Shown here: one piece after another, positions 7,300 to 16,667 of the stretch | Layout of the letters: the number at the start of each line of letters is the position of its first letter | How positions within the stretch are numbered: position 1 is the first letter of the stretch | Source of the DNA: Janthinobacterium sp. FW305-129 | Lineage (GTDB): Bacteria; Pseudomonadota; Gammaproteobacteria; Burkholderiales; Burkholderiaceae_D | NCBI RefSeq assembly: GCF_020858115.1 | Contig: NZ_JACYMM010000002.1 | Location: forward strand, 248,001 to 312,000 | DNA length: 64,000 nucleotides | Reading direction: 5' to 3' | The notes under the pieces: model-generated | What the model was told of the DNA's origin: nothing | What the model saw: the letters and a program-made list of their open reading frames with translations, nothing else | Database searches by the model: none | Position numbers and translations under genes: made by a program

Positions 7300-8691
7300 A
7301 TGCCACACACGACCTCGTTCACCCTGCCCGCCGTCCGCAATGAAGTTTCCTCGCTGTGGAAACTGGCCTGGCCCATCCTGATCGGCCAGCTGGCCACCGT
7401 CGGCATGGGCGCGGCCGACGTGGCCATGACGGGCCATACCAATCCCGAAGAGCTGGCGGCCGTGTCGCTGGGCGCGGCCATCTGGTCCATCGTGCTCGTC
7501 ACCGTGAGCGGCATCATGATGGCGATCAATACGCTGGTGGCGCATGAAATCGGCGCCGCGCGCCACGACCGGGTGCCGCACATCGTGCGCCAGTCGCTGT
7601 GGAAGGCGCTGCTGGTCGGCCTGGTGGCTTGCCTGCTGACGAACATGGCGGCGCTGGTATTCGACCACCTGATGCTCGAACCGGCGGTGGCCGCCAAGGC
7701 CAAGCTGTTCGTGCACATCATCAGCTGCGCGCTGCCGCCGTTCGCCGCCTACCGCGCGCTGTACGGCTACAGCACCAGCATCAACCAGACCAAGCCCGTG
7801 ATGGTCATCGCGCTGGCCGCGCTGGCGCTGAATATTTTCGTCAACTACCTGCTGATCTACGGCCACTGGGGCATGCCGAAACTGGGCGGCGTGGGCTGCG
7901 CCGTGGCCACCACCTGCTGCGTGTGGATGATGCTGCTGGCCATGCTGGCGTGGATCCGGATCGCGCCCGCCTACCGCGCCACGTATCCGTTCACGCACTG
8001 GGAAGGGCCGCAGCTGTCGTCCATCGGCCCCATGCTGCGCCTGGGCCTGCCCATCGGCGTCACGTATTTTGCCGAAGTGAGCGCGTTCGGCGTCATCAGC
8101 CTGCTGGTGGCGCGCTTCGGCGTGATCCAGGTGTCGGCGCACCAGATTGCCCTCAATTTCTCGTCCGTCGTCTTCATGGTGCCGCTCACGTTCGGCATCG
8201 CGCTCGTCACGCGCGTGGGCCATGCCGTGGGCGAAGCCAATCTGCGCCGCGCGCGCTTCATCTCGTGGGTGGGCGTGGCCATGTCGCTGACGGCGGCCAT
8301 CGTCTCGGCCACCCTGATCACCGTCTTCCGCCACCAGATCGCGCAAGCCTACACGTCAGACCCGCAAGTGCAGGCCCTGTGCGCGCAGCTGCTGCTGTTC
8401 GCCGCCCTGTTCCAGCTGTCCGACGCGACGCAGGTGGCCACTTCCTGCGCCATCCGCGGCTACAAGGTGACGCGCCAGCCGATGCTGATCCAGCTGCTGG
8501 CCTTCTGGGGCTTCTCGCTGCCGATCGGCTATGTGCTGGGCCTCGCGCCGCAAGGCTTCATCTGGTCGCCGGCCGAACCGATGGCCGCCGCCGGCTTCTG
8601 GATCGGCCTCGTCACGGGCCTGACGGTGGCGGCCGTGCTGCTGACCTGGTATCTGAACCGATTGTCGCTGCAGCGCCTGCGCGCAGCCTGA
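7300..8691 (+). CDS. MATE-family multidrug/cation exporter
   Basis: A 463-residue inner-membrane protein with twelve predicted helices, the NorM/MdtK/DinF architecture that exports drugs or metabolites in exchange for Na+ or H+. The N-terminus (LWKLAWPILIGQLATVGMGA) and GADVAMTGH-like segment in helix 2 are typical, as is the duplicated MATE repeat beginning near LRLGLPIGVTYFAEVSAFGV. ATG at 7300 is chosen over an in-frame TTG 9 bp upstream; no strong ribosome site is visible for either. The substrate is not predictable. The PhzF gene follows 33 bp after the stop. Confidence 0.9.
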   Translation: MPHTTSFTLPAVRNEVSSLWKLAWPILIGQLATVGMGAADVAMTGHTNPEELAAVSLGAAIWSIVLVTVSGIMMAINTLVAHEIGAARHDRVPHIVRQSLWKALLVGLVACLLTNMAALVFDHLMLEPAVAAKAKLFVHIISCALPPFAAYRALYGYSTSINQTKPVMVIALAALALNIFVNYLLIYGHWGMPKLGGVGCAVATTCCVWMMLLAMLAWIRIAPAYRATYPFTHWEGPQLSSIGPMLRLGLPIGVTYFAEVSAFGVISLLVARFGVIQVSAHQIALNFSSVVFMVPLTFGIALVTRVGHAVGEANLRRARFISWVGVAMSLTAAIVSATLITVFRHQIAQAYTSDPQVQALCAQLLLFAALFQLSDATQVATSCAIRGYKVTRQPMLIQLLAFWGFSLPIGYVLGLAPQGFIWSPAEPMAAAGFWIGLVTGLTVAAVLLTWYLNRLSLQRLRAA

Positions 8692-8724
8692 GACAAGGAG
8701 CACCCCATGCACAAGGAGCACACC

Positions 8725-9564
8725 ATGCCGCAACCACGCCCCTTCAGGCAAGTCGACGTCTTCAGCACGGTTCCCTTCTCGGGCAATCCGCTGGCCGTCG
8801 TGCTGGACGCGAATGGCCTCGACGCCACGCAGATGCAGGCCATCGCGCGCTGGACGGGCCTGTCGGAAACCACCTTCGTGCTGGCGCCGCGCGACCCGGC
8901 CGCCGATTACCGCGTGCGGATCTTTTCGCCCGAGATGGAATTCCCGTTCGCCGGCCACCCGACCCTGGGCACGGCGCACGCCCTGCTCGATGCGGGCATG
9001 CAGCCCAAGGGGGCGCGCATCGTGCAGGAATGCGGCGTCGGCCTGGTGCAGATAGAACGCGGCGCCGGCGGCGTGCTGGCGTTCCAGGCGCCGCCCTGCG
9101 CCACGCGCGCGCTCGCCCCGGATCTGCTGCCGCTGCTGCAAACGGCGCTGGGCGGAGAACCGGCCGCTGGCGCCACCATCGCCGACATGGGCATCCGCTG
9201 GCTGTGCGTGCCGCTGGCCAGCGCCGCCGCCTGCCTGGCCGTGCGCGCCAACATCGCCGCGCTGACGCCATTGCTGGCCGCCGCCGGCGCCGACGGCCTG
9301 GCGCTGTACGGCCCGCACGGCGCAGGCGGGCCGGCCGACTACGAAGTGCGCGCGCTGCTCAGCGAGCATGGCGCGCTGGTGGAAGACCCCGTCACGGGCA
9401 GCGCCAACGCCTGCATCGCGCACCTGCTGGCGGGCGCCGACTACACGGTCCGCCAGGGCACGTGCCTGCAGCGCGACGGCCGCGTGTCCGTGACTTTCCG
9501 CGATGGCCACGCCTGGATAGGCGGCGCATGCCTGACGGTAATCGAAGGCACGATATTGGCCTGA
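8725..9564 (+). CDS. PhzF-family isomerase/epimerase
   Basis: A 279-residue diaminopimelate-epimerase-fold protein of the PhzF family, whose characterised member isomerises a phenazine precursor; most homologues have unknown substrates. The start (MPQPRPFRQVDVFSTVPFSG), NPLAVV, SETTFVLAP, FPFAGHPTLGTAHALL and DPVTGSANACIAHLL motifs are all present. Two in-frame ATGs (8707 and 8725) each have their own AAGGAG site; 8725 gives the usual family N-terminus. No phenazine genes are nearby. It is probably co-transcribed with the MATE exporter. Confidence 0.88.
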   Translation: MPQPRPFRQVDVFSTVPFSGNPLAVVLDANGLDATQMQAIARWTGLSETTFVLAPRDPAADYRVRIFSPEMEFPFAGHPTLGTAHALLDAGMQPKGARIVQECGVGLVQIERGAGGVLAFQAPPCATRALAPDLLPLLQTALGGEPAAGATIADMGIRWLCVPLASAAACLAVRANIAALTPLLAAAGADGLALYGPHGAGGPADYEVRALLSEHGALVEDPVTGSANACIAHLLAGADYTVRQGTCLQRDGRVSVTFRDGHAWIGGACLTVIEGTILA

Positions 9565-9616
9565 ACGGGGCAAAGCGCCATGGAATGGGCGGCTGCTGGA
9601 CATTTTTGACGAAGGA

Positions 9617-9639
9617 AATATGGCCAGGAACGCCATATT
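9617..9639. repeat. perfect inverted repeat between phzF-like and S9 peptidase genes
   Basis: AATATGGC and GCCATATT, 8-bp arms, 7-bp loop, no T-tract. It lies 115 bp before the peptidase start and could be an operator for that gene. Confidence 0.4.
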
Positions 9640-9753
9640 CCGTGGCATGGGCTATCGCATAAACAGGCACGCTCTGGTATCGTCTTACGCTTAGGCAACG
9701 CTCAAGCTCGCCTTAACATGCAGTGCCCTTCCCTTCCAACTACCGAGACATCC

Positions 9754-11964
9754 ATGCGTTTTATTCTTTGTTTCCTGGCCGCGATGGCCAGCGTTCCCGC
9801 ATCGGCTGAAAAGCTGACCCTGGAACGCATCCACGCCGATCCGGCGCTGGCCGGCCCCGGCGTGCGCAACCTGAAGGTCTCGCCCGATGGCGAGCGCGTC
9901 ACCTTCCTGCGCGGCCGCGCCGACAACCAGTTCCAGCTCGACCTGTGGGAATTCAAGCTGAAGGACAAGAGCACGCACCGCCTGATCGACTCGAAGGCGC
10001 TGGTGCCGAATGAAACGATTTCGCCCGAAGAGCAGGCGCGCCGCGAACGCGAGCGCACGGCCAGCCTGAACGGCATTCTCAGCTACAGCTGGTCGCCCGA
10101 TGGCAAGCAGCTGCTGGTGCCGCTGGCCGGCAATCTGTACCTGGTCGACGCGGCCCACCCGGACAAGGCGCGCCTGGTCGCCAAGGGCAATGTGCTCGAT
10201 CCGAAAATCTCGCCGAAAGGCCGCTACGTGTCGTTTGTGCGCGATCAAAACATCTATGTGATCGACCTCAAGACGGACAAGGAACGCCAGCTGACGACCG
10301 ACGGCAAGGGCACGATCCGCAACGGCGAAGCCGAATTCGTGGCGCAGGAAGAAATGGGCCAGCGCACCGGCTACTACTGGGCGCCGGACGATTCCGCCAT
10401 CGCCTATAAACGCTACGACGAAGCGCCCGTGCCCGTCGTGCGCCGCTTCGAAATCTTCGCCGACCGCACGGACGTCGTGGAACAGCGCTACCCTGCCGCC
10501 GGCGACCAGAACGTGCTGGTGCAACTGCTGATCGTCTCGCCGGAAACGGGCGCGCAGCGCCAGGTGGCCCTGGGCACGAACCCGGACATCTACCTGGTGC
10601 GCGCCGACTGGAGCGCGGACAGCAAGTCGCTCGTCTACCAGCGCCAGTCGCGCGACCAGAAGACCCTGGACCTGGTCGCCGTCGATGCGGCTTCCCTGGC
10701 GCAGCGCACCTTGCTGACGGAAACGTCGACAACCTGGGTCAGCATCCATGACGACCTGCGCTTCCTGTCGAACGGCACCTTCCTGTGGTCGTCCGAGCGC
10801 ACGGGCCGCAACCATCTGTACCTGTACGACATGGGCGGCAAGCTGCTGCACCCTGTCACTTCCGGCGAGTGGGGCATCGACAGCGTGCTGGCCGTGAACC
10901 AGAAGACGGGTAAAGTGTTCGTGTCGTCGAACCGCGACGCCGTGATCGACAAGCAGACCTACGCCCTGGCCCTCGATGGCAGCACGGCCGACAAGCCGCA
11001 GCGCGTCACCAAGGCCGACGGCTGGCACGACACGACGTTCTCGCGCAACGGCGAAGTCTTCGTCGACACGTATTCCGACCCTGCCACGCCGCCGCAGGTG
11101 AGCATCCGCCGTCCGGACGGCGCCATGGTGGGCTGGCTGGAAGAAAACGCGCTGAACGCCGGCCATCCATACGCCAAGTACAAGGCCGACCACCTGCCGA
11201 CCGAGTACGGCACCCTGAAGGCCAACGATGGCCAGACCTTGCACTATTCGATCGTCAAGCCGTCGAACTTCGACGCGGGCAAGCGCTACCCCGTCTACCT
11301 GTCGACGTATGGCGGCCCGCACTCGCAGCACGTGGCGCGCCGCTGGGGCAACAACTTCGACCAGTACATGGCGCAGCAGGGCTTCGTCGTCTTCCGCCTC
11401 GATAACCGGGGTTCGTCGCGCCGCGAGCGCGCGTTCACGGACGCCATCTATCACAACCTCGGTGCGGCCGAAGTGGCGGACCAGCTGGTCGGCATCGACT
11501 GGCTGGGCAAGCAAAGCTTCGTCGATCCTAAACGCATCGGCGTCTTCGGCTGGAGCTACGGCGGCTTCATGACCCTGCGCCTGCTGTCGGCAGCATCGGA
11601 CAAGATCGCCATGGGCGTGTCGGTTGCGCCCGTGACCGACTGGTCGCTGTACGACACCCACTACACGGAGCAATTCCTCGGCATGCCGAAGGAAAACGTG
11701 GACGGCTACAAGGCCAGCACCGTGTTCGCCCACCTCGACGGTCTGAAGTCGCCGCTGCTGCTGGTGCACGGCATGGCCGACGACAACGTCTTGTTCAGCA
11801 ACAGCACGCGACTGATCGACGCGCTGGTGAACCGCGGTGTGCAATTCGACCTGATGACGTATCCGGGCGCCAAGCACGGCATCTCGTCGCGCGCCGGCCA
11901 GCGCCACGTGTACAAGAAAATCGAGCTGTTCTTCAAGCAAAACCTGATGAAGCCAGCGCAGTAA
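9754..11964 (+). CDS. secreted S9-family dipeptidyl peptidase (DPP IV-like)
   Basis: A 736-residue prolyl-oligopeptidase-family peptidase, probably removing N-terminal dipeptides in the periplasm. The signal peptide is MRFILCFLAAMASVPASA. The N-terminal beta-propeller (about 20-480) contains an EFVAQEEM-like stretch, matching the double-Glu motif that binds the substrate amino terminus in DPP IV. The alpha/beta-hydrolase domain has the full triad: Ser601 in GWSYGG, Asp676 in ADDNV and His708 in GAKHG. The Asp-His spacing of 32 equals human DPP IV. The start is chosen at the signal peptide rather than an upstream ATG (9718). Confidence 0.92.
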   Translation: MRFILCFLAAMASVPASAEKLTLERIHADPALAGPGVRNLKVSPDGERVTFLRGRADNQFQLDLWEFKLKDKSTHRLIDSKALVPNETISPEEQARRERERTASLNGILSYSWSPDGKQLLVPLAGNLYLVDAAHPDKARLVAKGNVLDPKISPKGRYVSFVRDQNIYVIDLKTDKERQLTTDGKGTIRNGEAEFVAQEEMGQRTGYYWAPDDSAIAYKRYDEAPVPVVRRFEIFADRTDVVEQRYPAAGDQNVLVQLLIVSPETGAQRQVALGTNPDIYLVRADWSADSKSLVYQRQSRDQKTLDLVAVDAASLAQRTLLTETSTTWVSIHDDLRFLSNGTFLWSSERTGRNHLYLYDMGGKLLHPVTSGEWGIDSVLAVNQKTGKVFVSSNRDAVIDKQTYALALDGSTADKPQRVTKADGWHDTTFSRNGEVFVDTYSDPATPPQVSIRRPDGAMVGWLEENALNAGHPYAKYKADHLPTEYGTLKANDGQTLHYSIVKPSNFDAGKRYPVYLSTYGGPHSQHVARRWGNNFDQYMAQQGFVVFRLDNRGSSRRERAFTDAIYHNLGAAEVADQLVGIDWLGKQSFVDPKRIGVFGWSYGGFMTLRLLSAASDKIAMGVSVAPVTDWSLYDTHYTEQFLGMPKENVDGYKASTVFAHLDGLKSPLLLVHGMADDNVLFSNSTRLIDALVNRGVQFDLMTYPGAKHGISSRAGQRHVYKKIELFFKQNLMKPAQ

Positions 11965-11983
11965 GCTTGCGCTGTATCAAATA

Positions 11984-12023
11984 AAAAACCGCCGCCTGTC
12001 TTGCGACAGGCGGCGGTTTTTTT
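11984..12023. terminator. bidirectional rho-independent terminator
   Basis: Arms of 12 bp (CCGCCGCCTGTC/GACAGGCGGCGG) with a 4-base loop, an A-run before and a T7 run after. It serves the convergent S9 peptidase and csbD genes. Confidence 0.93.
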
Positions 12024-12038
12024 ATACTGGAGCAGAAA

Positions 12039-12224
12039 TTATGGCTTGCGCGTGACAGTTTCCACCGCCTCTTTCACATCGCCAACTTTCTTCTGCACTT
12101 TGCCTTCGACCTGGTTTGCCAGGCCCTTGGCTTGCTGTTCTTCGCTACCGACGACTTTGCCAGCGGCTTCCTGGATTTTACCGCCGACTTCCTTCAGTTT
12201 ACCTTCGACTTGATCTTTGTTCAT
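12039..12224 (-). CDS. CsbD-family stress protein
   Basis: A 61-residue hydrophilic CsbD-like protein (MNKDQVEGKLKEVGGKIQEA, then NQVEGKVQKKVGDVKEAVE), two amphipathic repeats typical of the family. Homologues are general-stress genes of unknown biochemical role. It converges on the S9 peptidase with a shared terminator; a good GGATCC-type purine-rich region precedes the ATG. Confidence 0.9.
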   Translation of the reverse strand: MNKDQVEGKLKEVGGKIQEAAGKVVGSEEQQAKGLANQVEGKVQKKVGDVKEAVETVTRKP

Positions 12225-12378
12225 GATGGATCCTCACTGTAGTTGGTACATCTGTTGTCCAGCCCATCAGGGCCGGTACTGCGGCTCACACGCTGCTTGT
12301 TGCGTGTCGATGTGTCCATAGTACGCAGTGGGGATCAAAGGCTCTGTACGGTTCCTAACACAGTGCCAACATCGTCGA

Positions 12379-13026
12379 TCAGGCCGTCAAATCCTTGCGC
12401 CAGACGGTGGCCAGCCACGGCTGCTGCTCGCGCGGCAAGCCCGGCGGACGGTAGTACTGCTCGACCAGGGTAAAGCCGGCCGCCTGCACGTAGGCGGCCC
12501 ACGTCGCTTCGTCGTGGTAGCTGCCGTAGCGCGCGCCATTCCAGCCTTCCTGGTTCTGCCCGCGCGGGTTCGAGCTGAACAGCACGCCGCCCGGTTTCAG
12601 GCACGCGTACAAAGCGCGCAGCACGCCGGGCAAGGCGGCGCTGGGCACGTGGAACAGCACGGCATTCGCGAACACGCCGTCGAAGTGCGCGGCCGGCAAA
12701 TCGAGGTCGACGAAATCCTGCTGCCACACGGTGCAGCCGCTGTAGGCGCGCGCCATCCCGACGAAACGGGGGCAGCCATCGACGCCCGTCGCATGGTGGC
12801 CCAGGCCCGTAAACGCCTTCAGATCGCGGCCGGGGCCGCAACCGAGGTCGAGAATCGCCAGCGGTGCGGGCTTGCCGATGGCGTTCAGCAGCGCGCTAAT
12901 GTTCTGGCTGACGTCATGGTCGCGCGTGCCTTCGAAAAACTGCTCGGCGCTGGCGTCGTAATGGGCCAGGGTGCGGCCCGTGATGGCGTGGATGGGATCT
13001 TGCTGGTCTTGCGAGGTCGGCTTCAT
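12379..13026 (-). CDS. class I SAM-dependent methyltransferase
   Basis: A 215-residue Rossmann-fold methyltransferase. Motif I is ILDLGCGPGRDLKAF, the acidic loop after beta-2 is GVDGCPRF, and post-motif regions (FDGVFANAVLFHVPSAALPG, LKPGGVLFSSNPRG) match Methyltransf_11/25 enzymes. The substrate is unknown. ATG 13026 has a GGAG site 4 bases upstream; an in-frame GTG 21 bp earlier is less likely. It stands alone between csbD and the M13 peptidase. Confidence 0.88.
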   Translation of the reverse strand: MKPTSQDQQDPIHAITGRTLAHYDASAEQFFEGTRDHDVSQNISALLNAIGKPAPLAILDLGCGPGRDLKAFTGLGHHATGVDGCPRFVGMARAYSGCTVWQQDFVDLDLPAAHFDGVFANAVLFHVPSAALPGVLRALYACLKPGGVLFSSNPRGQNQEGWNGARYGSYHDEATWAAYVQAAGFTLVEQYYRPPGLPREQQPWLATVWRKDLTA

Positions 13027-13096
13027 GGCGCTCCAATCAGTAATCACGCCATTTTACGGCGCCGGCGCATTGCGCGTCCGGCACCGTCCACATTGT

Positions 13097-15154
13097 CTAC
13101 CAGACGCGCACGCGCTGTTCCGGCGCCAGGTACAGCTGCTGCCCCGGCTGGACGTCGAAGGCCGGATACCAGGCGTCGAGGTTGCGCACGGTGGCGGCGC
13201 GGTATTGCGCCGGCGCATGGCCATCCGTGAGGATTTGCTGGCGCGCCGCCGCTTCGCGCGCCTTGCTGCGCCAGCTGACGCCGTAGCCGATGAAGAAATC
13301 GCGGTCGGCGTCCGCCTGCGCCGGCTTGCCCTGTTGCGATAGCGCAAACGCATCATGCGCGGCCGCCACGCCGGCCAGGTCGGCCAGGTTTTCGCTCAGG
13401 GTCAGCTGGCCATTCACGGCCAGGTCGGGGAACGGTTTGTAGGCGGCGAACTGCGCCACCAACTGCTTGGATGCCGTCTGGAAATGCGCCAGGTCGGCCG
13501 GCGTCCACCAGTCGCGCAACTTGCCCTGGGCGTCGAACTGCGCGCCCTGGTCGTCGAAGCTGTGGCTGATCTCGTGGCCGATGGTGGCGCCGATGCCGCC
13601 ATAGTTGGCCGCGTCGGACGCTTGCGGGTCAAAGAATGGCGGCTGCAGGATGGCGGCGGGGAAATTGAGCGCATTTTGCAGCGGCAAGTTGACGGCGTTG
13701 ACCAGCTGCGCCGGCATGGCCCAGGCCTTGCGGTCGGGCGCCTGGCCCAGCCTGGCCAGTTCCTGCCGGTAATGAAACTGCTCGGCCCGCTGCACATTGC
13801 CCAGCGCATCGCCGCGCACCACGCGCAAGCCCGCGTAGTTTTCCCACCGTTCCGGGTAGCCCACGCCCACGTACAGGGTTTGCAGTTTTTCCTGCGCCTG
13901 CGCCTTGGTGGCCGGCGCCATCCAGTCCAGCTTGTCGATGCGGCGCGAGAAGGCGGCGACGATATTCGTCACCATGTCTTGCACGCGGGCTTTCGATTCC
14001 GGTGGGAAATAGCGCTCGACGTACAGCTTGCCGACGGCGTCGCTCAGGGCCGCATTCGTCGCGGCCAGCGCGCGCTTGCTGCGCAGCGACTGCTGCGGCG
14101 TGCCGCTCAGGGTGCTGCCATAGAAGGCGAAGCGCTGGTCGGCGGCCGCCTTCGGCAAGGTGGTGCTGAAATGGTTGATCGCGTGGAAGGCCAGGAAATC
14201 TTTCCACGTGGCCAGCGGCACGCTCGCCACCAGCGCGGCGCTGCCCGTCATGGCCGACGGGTGCCAGACGATGAAATCCGTCTGCTGGCCCAGCCCTGCC
14301 GCCTGGAAGAAGGCTTTCCAGTCCAGGCCCGGTGCCTTGCTGGCGAAGTCGGCGGCGTGCCACGCGTTGTTGCCCTTGACGACATCGGCCGAATCCTCGC
14401 GGCTGGCGTGACTCGCGGCAATTTGTTGTTCCAGCGCAAACACGCGCGCGGCGCGGGCCGGTGCATCGCGGTAGCCGGCCTGCTTGAGCATGGCGGCGAT
14501 ATGCGCCTGATAGCCCGCGCGCAAGCCCTGCATGCGGGCGCTGTCGCCCTGGTAGAAGGCGCGGTCGGGCAAACCCAGGCCGCCTTGCAGCAAGTAGGCA
14601 ACGTTGCGCGTGGTGTCGTTCAAGTCTTGCGCCACCCACAGGCCGAACAGGTTTTCCGTATAAAAATTGGTGGCGTTGAGCGGATCGACATCGGCGCGCA
14701 AGCTTTCACCCAGCGCGCGGGCCAGCCCCGTCCGGTCGCGTATGCCATTGATCTTGGTCAACAAGGGCTTGATCGGCGCCCAGCCTTTCGCTTCGATAGC
14801 CGCTTCATCCATCCAGGAACGGTAAAAATCGCTGACCTGGCGCGCGGACGCGTCCGCCTGCGGCGTAGCGGCCAGGCCCTCGACGAGGCCGATGATGCGT
14901 TCGTTGGTGGCGTTGGACAGGATGGCAAACGAGCCCCAGCTGCTGCGGTCGGCGGGAATTTCCGTGCTGCGCAGCCAGTCGCCATTCACGTAATCGTAGA
15001 AATCGTCGCCGGGCAAGGTCTTCGCGGCAGCGGGCACGGCCGCCTGCTGGCCATGCGCCTGGGCGGGAAAACCGGTCAGCGAGGCGCCGGCCAGGGCGAG
15101 GACGATGGCGGCCTGGACTGGCGTCCGGGACCAGGAAAAACGCAAACCGTGCAT
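13097..15154 (-). CDS. secreted M13-family zinc metallopeptidase (neprilysin/PepO-like)
   Basis: A 685-residue periplasmic endopeptidase for small peptides. A signal peptide occupies about residues 1-35 (ending PAQAHG). The zinc site is His527-Glu528-x-x-His531 in IGHEISHSFD, with the third ligand Glu588 in ENLADLAG, 61 residues after the first His as in neprilysin. The N-terminal half (GDDFYDYVNGDWLRSTEIPA) is the large helical M13_N domain. C-terminal VQPGQQLYLAPEQRVRVW is near the usual end, so the gene is complete. AAAGGA precedes the start. Confidence 0.93.
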   Translation of the reverse strand: MHGLRFSWSRTPVQAAIVLALAGASLTGFPAQAHGQQAAVPAAAKTLPGDDFYDYVNGDWLRSTEIPADRSSWGSFAILSNATNERIIGLVEGLAATPQADASARQVSDFYRSWMDEAAIEAKGWAPIKPLLTKINGIRDRTGLARALGESLRADVDPLNATNFYTENLFGLWVAQDLNDTTRNVAYLLQGGLGLPDRAFYQGDSARMQGLRAGYQAHIAAMLKQAGYRDAPARAARVFALEQQIAASHASREDSADVVKGNNAWHAADFASKAPGLDWKAFFQAAGLGQQTDFIVWHPSAMTGSAALVASVPLATWKDFLAFHAINHFSTTLPKAAADQRFAFYGSTLSGTPQQSLRSKRALAATNAALSDAVGKLYVERYFPPESKARVQDMVTNIVAAFSRRIDKLDWMAPATKAQAQEKLQTLYVGVGYPERWENYAGLRVVRGDALGNVQRAEQFHYRQELARLGQAPDRKAWAMPAQLVNAVNLPLQNALNFPAAILQPPFFDPQASDAANYGGIGATIGHEISHSFDDQGAQFDAQGKLRDWWTPADLAHFQTASKQLVAQFAAYKPFPDLAVNGQLTLSENLADLAGVAAAHDAFALSQQGKPAQADADRDFFIGYGVSWRSKAREAAARQQILTDGHAPAQYRAATVRNLDAWYPAFDVQPGQQLYLAPEQRVRVW

Positions 15155-15315
15155 GGCGATCCTTTCGATGAAATAGCTGAAAATGAGCTGAAACCAGGGC
15201 TGAAATCATAGCCTGTTTCCCGCCCAAAATCCGCTCCTGAACTTTTTTGCATGCGGACAAAAAATCAGCATATAGTTGCACGACCCCGTACCGCGCGAAC
15301 GCCAAGGAGATTGCC

Positions 15316-16143
15316 ATGCAACTGGAAGCGCTGTTCCAGCATCCCCACGCCCTGCCCGCCGCCCCGAAGATCGTCGATGAACTGGTGCGCAGTTTCGACA
15401 ACCCCGCCTGTGCCACCGAAGACATCGCGCGCCAGCTGAGCGCGGATCCTGTGCTGAGCGCCAAGCTGCTGCGGCTGGCCAATTCGGCCTATTACCACGT
15501 CTCGCGCAGCATCGGCACGGTGGAAGACGCCGTGCTGATGCTCGGTTTTGTGACCGTGCGCACCCTCGTCATCAGCTCGGGCCTCGTCAGCGGATTCAAG
15601 ACCGTGCCCGGACTGAATCTGCAACAGTTCTGGCGCTACAGCCTGCACAGCGCCGTGTCGGCCCGCTGGATCGCCAGGCAGACGGGTGACAACCAGGACC
15701 TGGCGTTCACCATCGGCATGATGCATGCGATCGGACAACTGGTTATCCATGCCGTCATGCCCGAGCAAGCCATGCAGCTCGACAAGATCGCACCGCCGCT
15801 CGATGCGCGCCGGCTCGATGCGGAACGGGTATCGCTGGGCTATGACTACGCGCAAGTGGGCGCCGAACTGGCGCGCCGCTGGAAGTTTCCGCCCGCCTTT
15901 GCCGAGGCCATCGCCGCCTTTCCCGATCCGCTGGCCAAGGCGCCGTTGAACCGCCTGGCCGCCATCATCCACCTGGCCGCCTGGCGCGCGCGCATCGAGG
16001 AAAATGCGTTGAGCAATGAAGAAATCATCGCCTGCTACCCGAATGAAGTGGCTGAAGCGCTGGGTTTGCCGCCCTCCGTGCTGGTCGACAAGATGCCGCC
16101 ACCTGCCGAACTGAGCGCAGGGCTGGAAGAACTCGTCAAATAA
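15316..16143 (+). CDS. HDOD-domain signalling protein
   Basis: A 275-residue HDOD protein (pseudo-HD domain, PF08668) running from about residue 5 to 205 (PALPAAPKIVDELV-like start, then SADPVLSAKLLRLANSAYY and IGTVEDAVLMLG). HDOD proteins act in chemotaxis, motility or c-di-GMP networks without known catalysis. The start at 15316 follows AAGGAGATTGCC; longer readings lack a ribosome site. A fliT gene with a flagellar-type promoter follows 180 bp downstream, which hints at a motility link. Confidence 0.9.
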   Translation: MQLEALFQHPHALPAAPKIVDELVRSFDNPACATEDIARQLSADPVLSAKLLRLANSAYYHVSRSIGTVEDAVLMLGFVTVRTLVISSGLVSGFKTVPGLNLQQFWRYSLHSAVSARWIARQTGDNQDLAFTIGMMHAIGQLVIHAVMPEQAMQLDKIAPPLDARRLDAERVSLGYDYAQVGAELARRWKFPPAFAEAIAAFPDPLAKAPLNRLAAIIHLAAWRARIEENALSNEEIIACYPNEVAEALGLPPSVLVDKMPPPAELSAGLEELVK

Positions 16144-16253
16144 ATCCACCGCTGCCGGTATCGCCACCCCCAGCATCCATGCGGGTTTGCGGGCGATTCC
16201 GGCGGCACGCCAAAATCAGGCAAATTATTTTCACTTTTTTTTCAAAAACACCC

Positions 16254-16280
16254 TCAAGTTCCCGTTGGACCCGCCGTTAA
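16254..16280 (+). promoter_or_regulatory. sigma-28 (FliA)-type promoter for fliT
   Basis: TCAAGTTC, 11 bp, GCCGTTAA. The textbook flagellar class III promoter is TAAAGTTT-N11-GCCGATAA, so 13 of 16 positions match at exact spacing, 43 bp before the fliT ATG. Confidence 0.7.
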
Positions 16281-16322
16281 TCTAGACAAGCGGTAATCCA
16301 TTCACTAGTTACGGGTGTGCTC

Positions 16323-16619
16323 ATGACCTCCAACGACGTTCTCTCGATGTATGAAAATATTGCAGGAATGACCAACAAAATGGTCGTGGCCGCACGTTCG
16401 AGCGACTGGGATGGCCTGGATACCCTGGAAAACCAGTGCGCCAGCGCCGCCAGCGCGACCATGGCGGGCAGCATGCCTGCCCAGGCCGGCGCCTCGCGCC
16501 AGCGCAAGATCGATTTGCTCAAGCAAATCCTGGCAAACGACCGCGAAATCCGCGCCATCACGGAACCGTGGATGACGCAGCTGTCGAACGTCATGCCGGG
16601 ATCGCGCGCCCGCATGTAA
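16323..16619 (+). CDS. fliT: flagellar protein FliT (export chaperone family)
   Basis: A 98-residue helical protein. FliT chaperones the filament cap FliD and regulates FlhDC in enterics. The betaproteobacterial FliT pattern is visible: VLSMYENIAGMTNKMVVAAR, SDWDGLDTLENQC, and QRKIDLLKQILANDREIRAI ending with TEPWMTQL. ATG 16323 is preferred to an in-frame GTG at 16317. Unusually it is not beside fliD/fliS but alone, with its own sigma-28-like promoter and terminator. Confidence 0.83.
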   Translation: MTSNDVLSMYENIAGMTNKMVVAARSSDWDGLDTLENQCASAASATMAGSMPAQAGASRQRKIDLLKQILANDREIRAITEPWMTQLSNVMPGSRARM

Positions 16620-16644
16620 GAAGCAGCCGCATCAGAAACGATAA

Positions 16645-16667
16645 AAGCACCCGAGGGTGCTTTTTTT
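16645..16667 (+). terminator. rho-independent terminator of fliT
   Basis: AAAGCACCC-gag-GGGTGC-type hairpin followed by T7, 25 bp after the fliT stop. Confidence 0.9.

Noticed and set aside
9691-11940. A 749-codon antisense frame inside the S9 peptidase
   Set aside because: Composition is Arg/His/Gln/Val-rich, the usual mirror of a GC-rich coding strand; the sense frame has a signal peptide and a complete catalytic triad.
12336-12356. GGAAC on the minus strand as an ECF sigma -35 for csbD
   Set aside because: No convincing -10 at 16-17 bp and about 130 bp from the start; a single pentamer is not enough.
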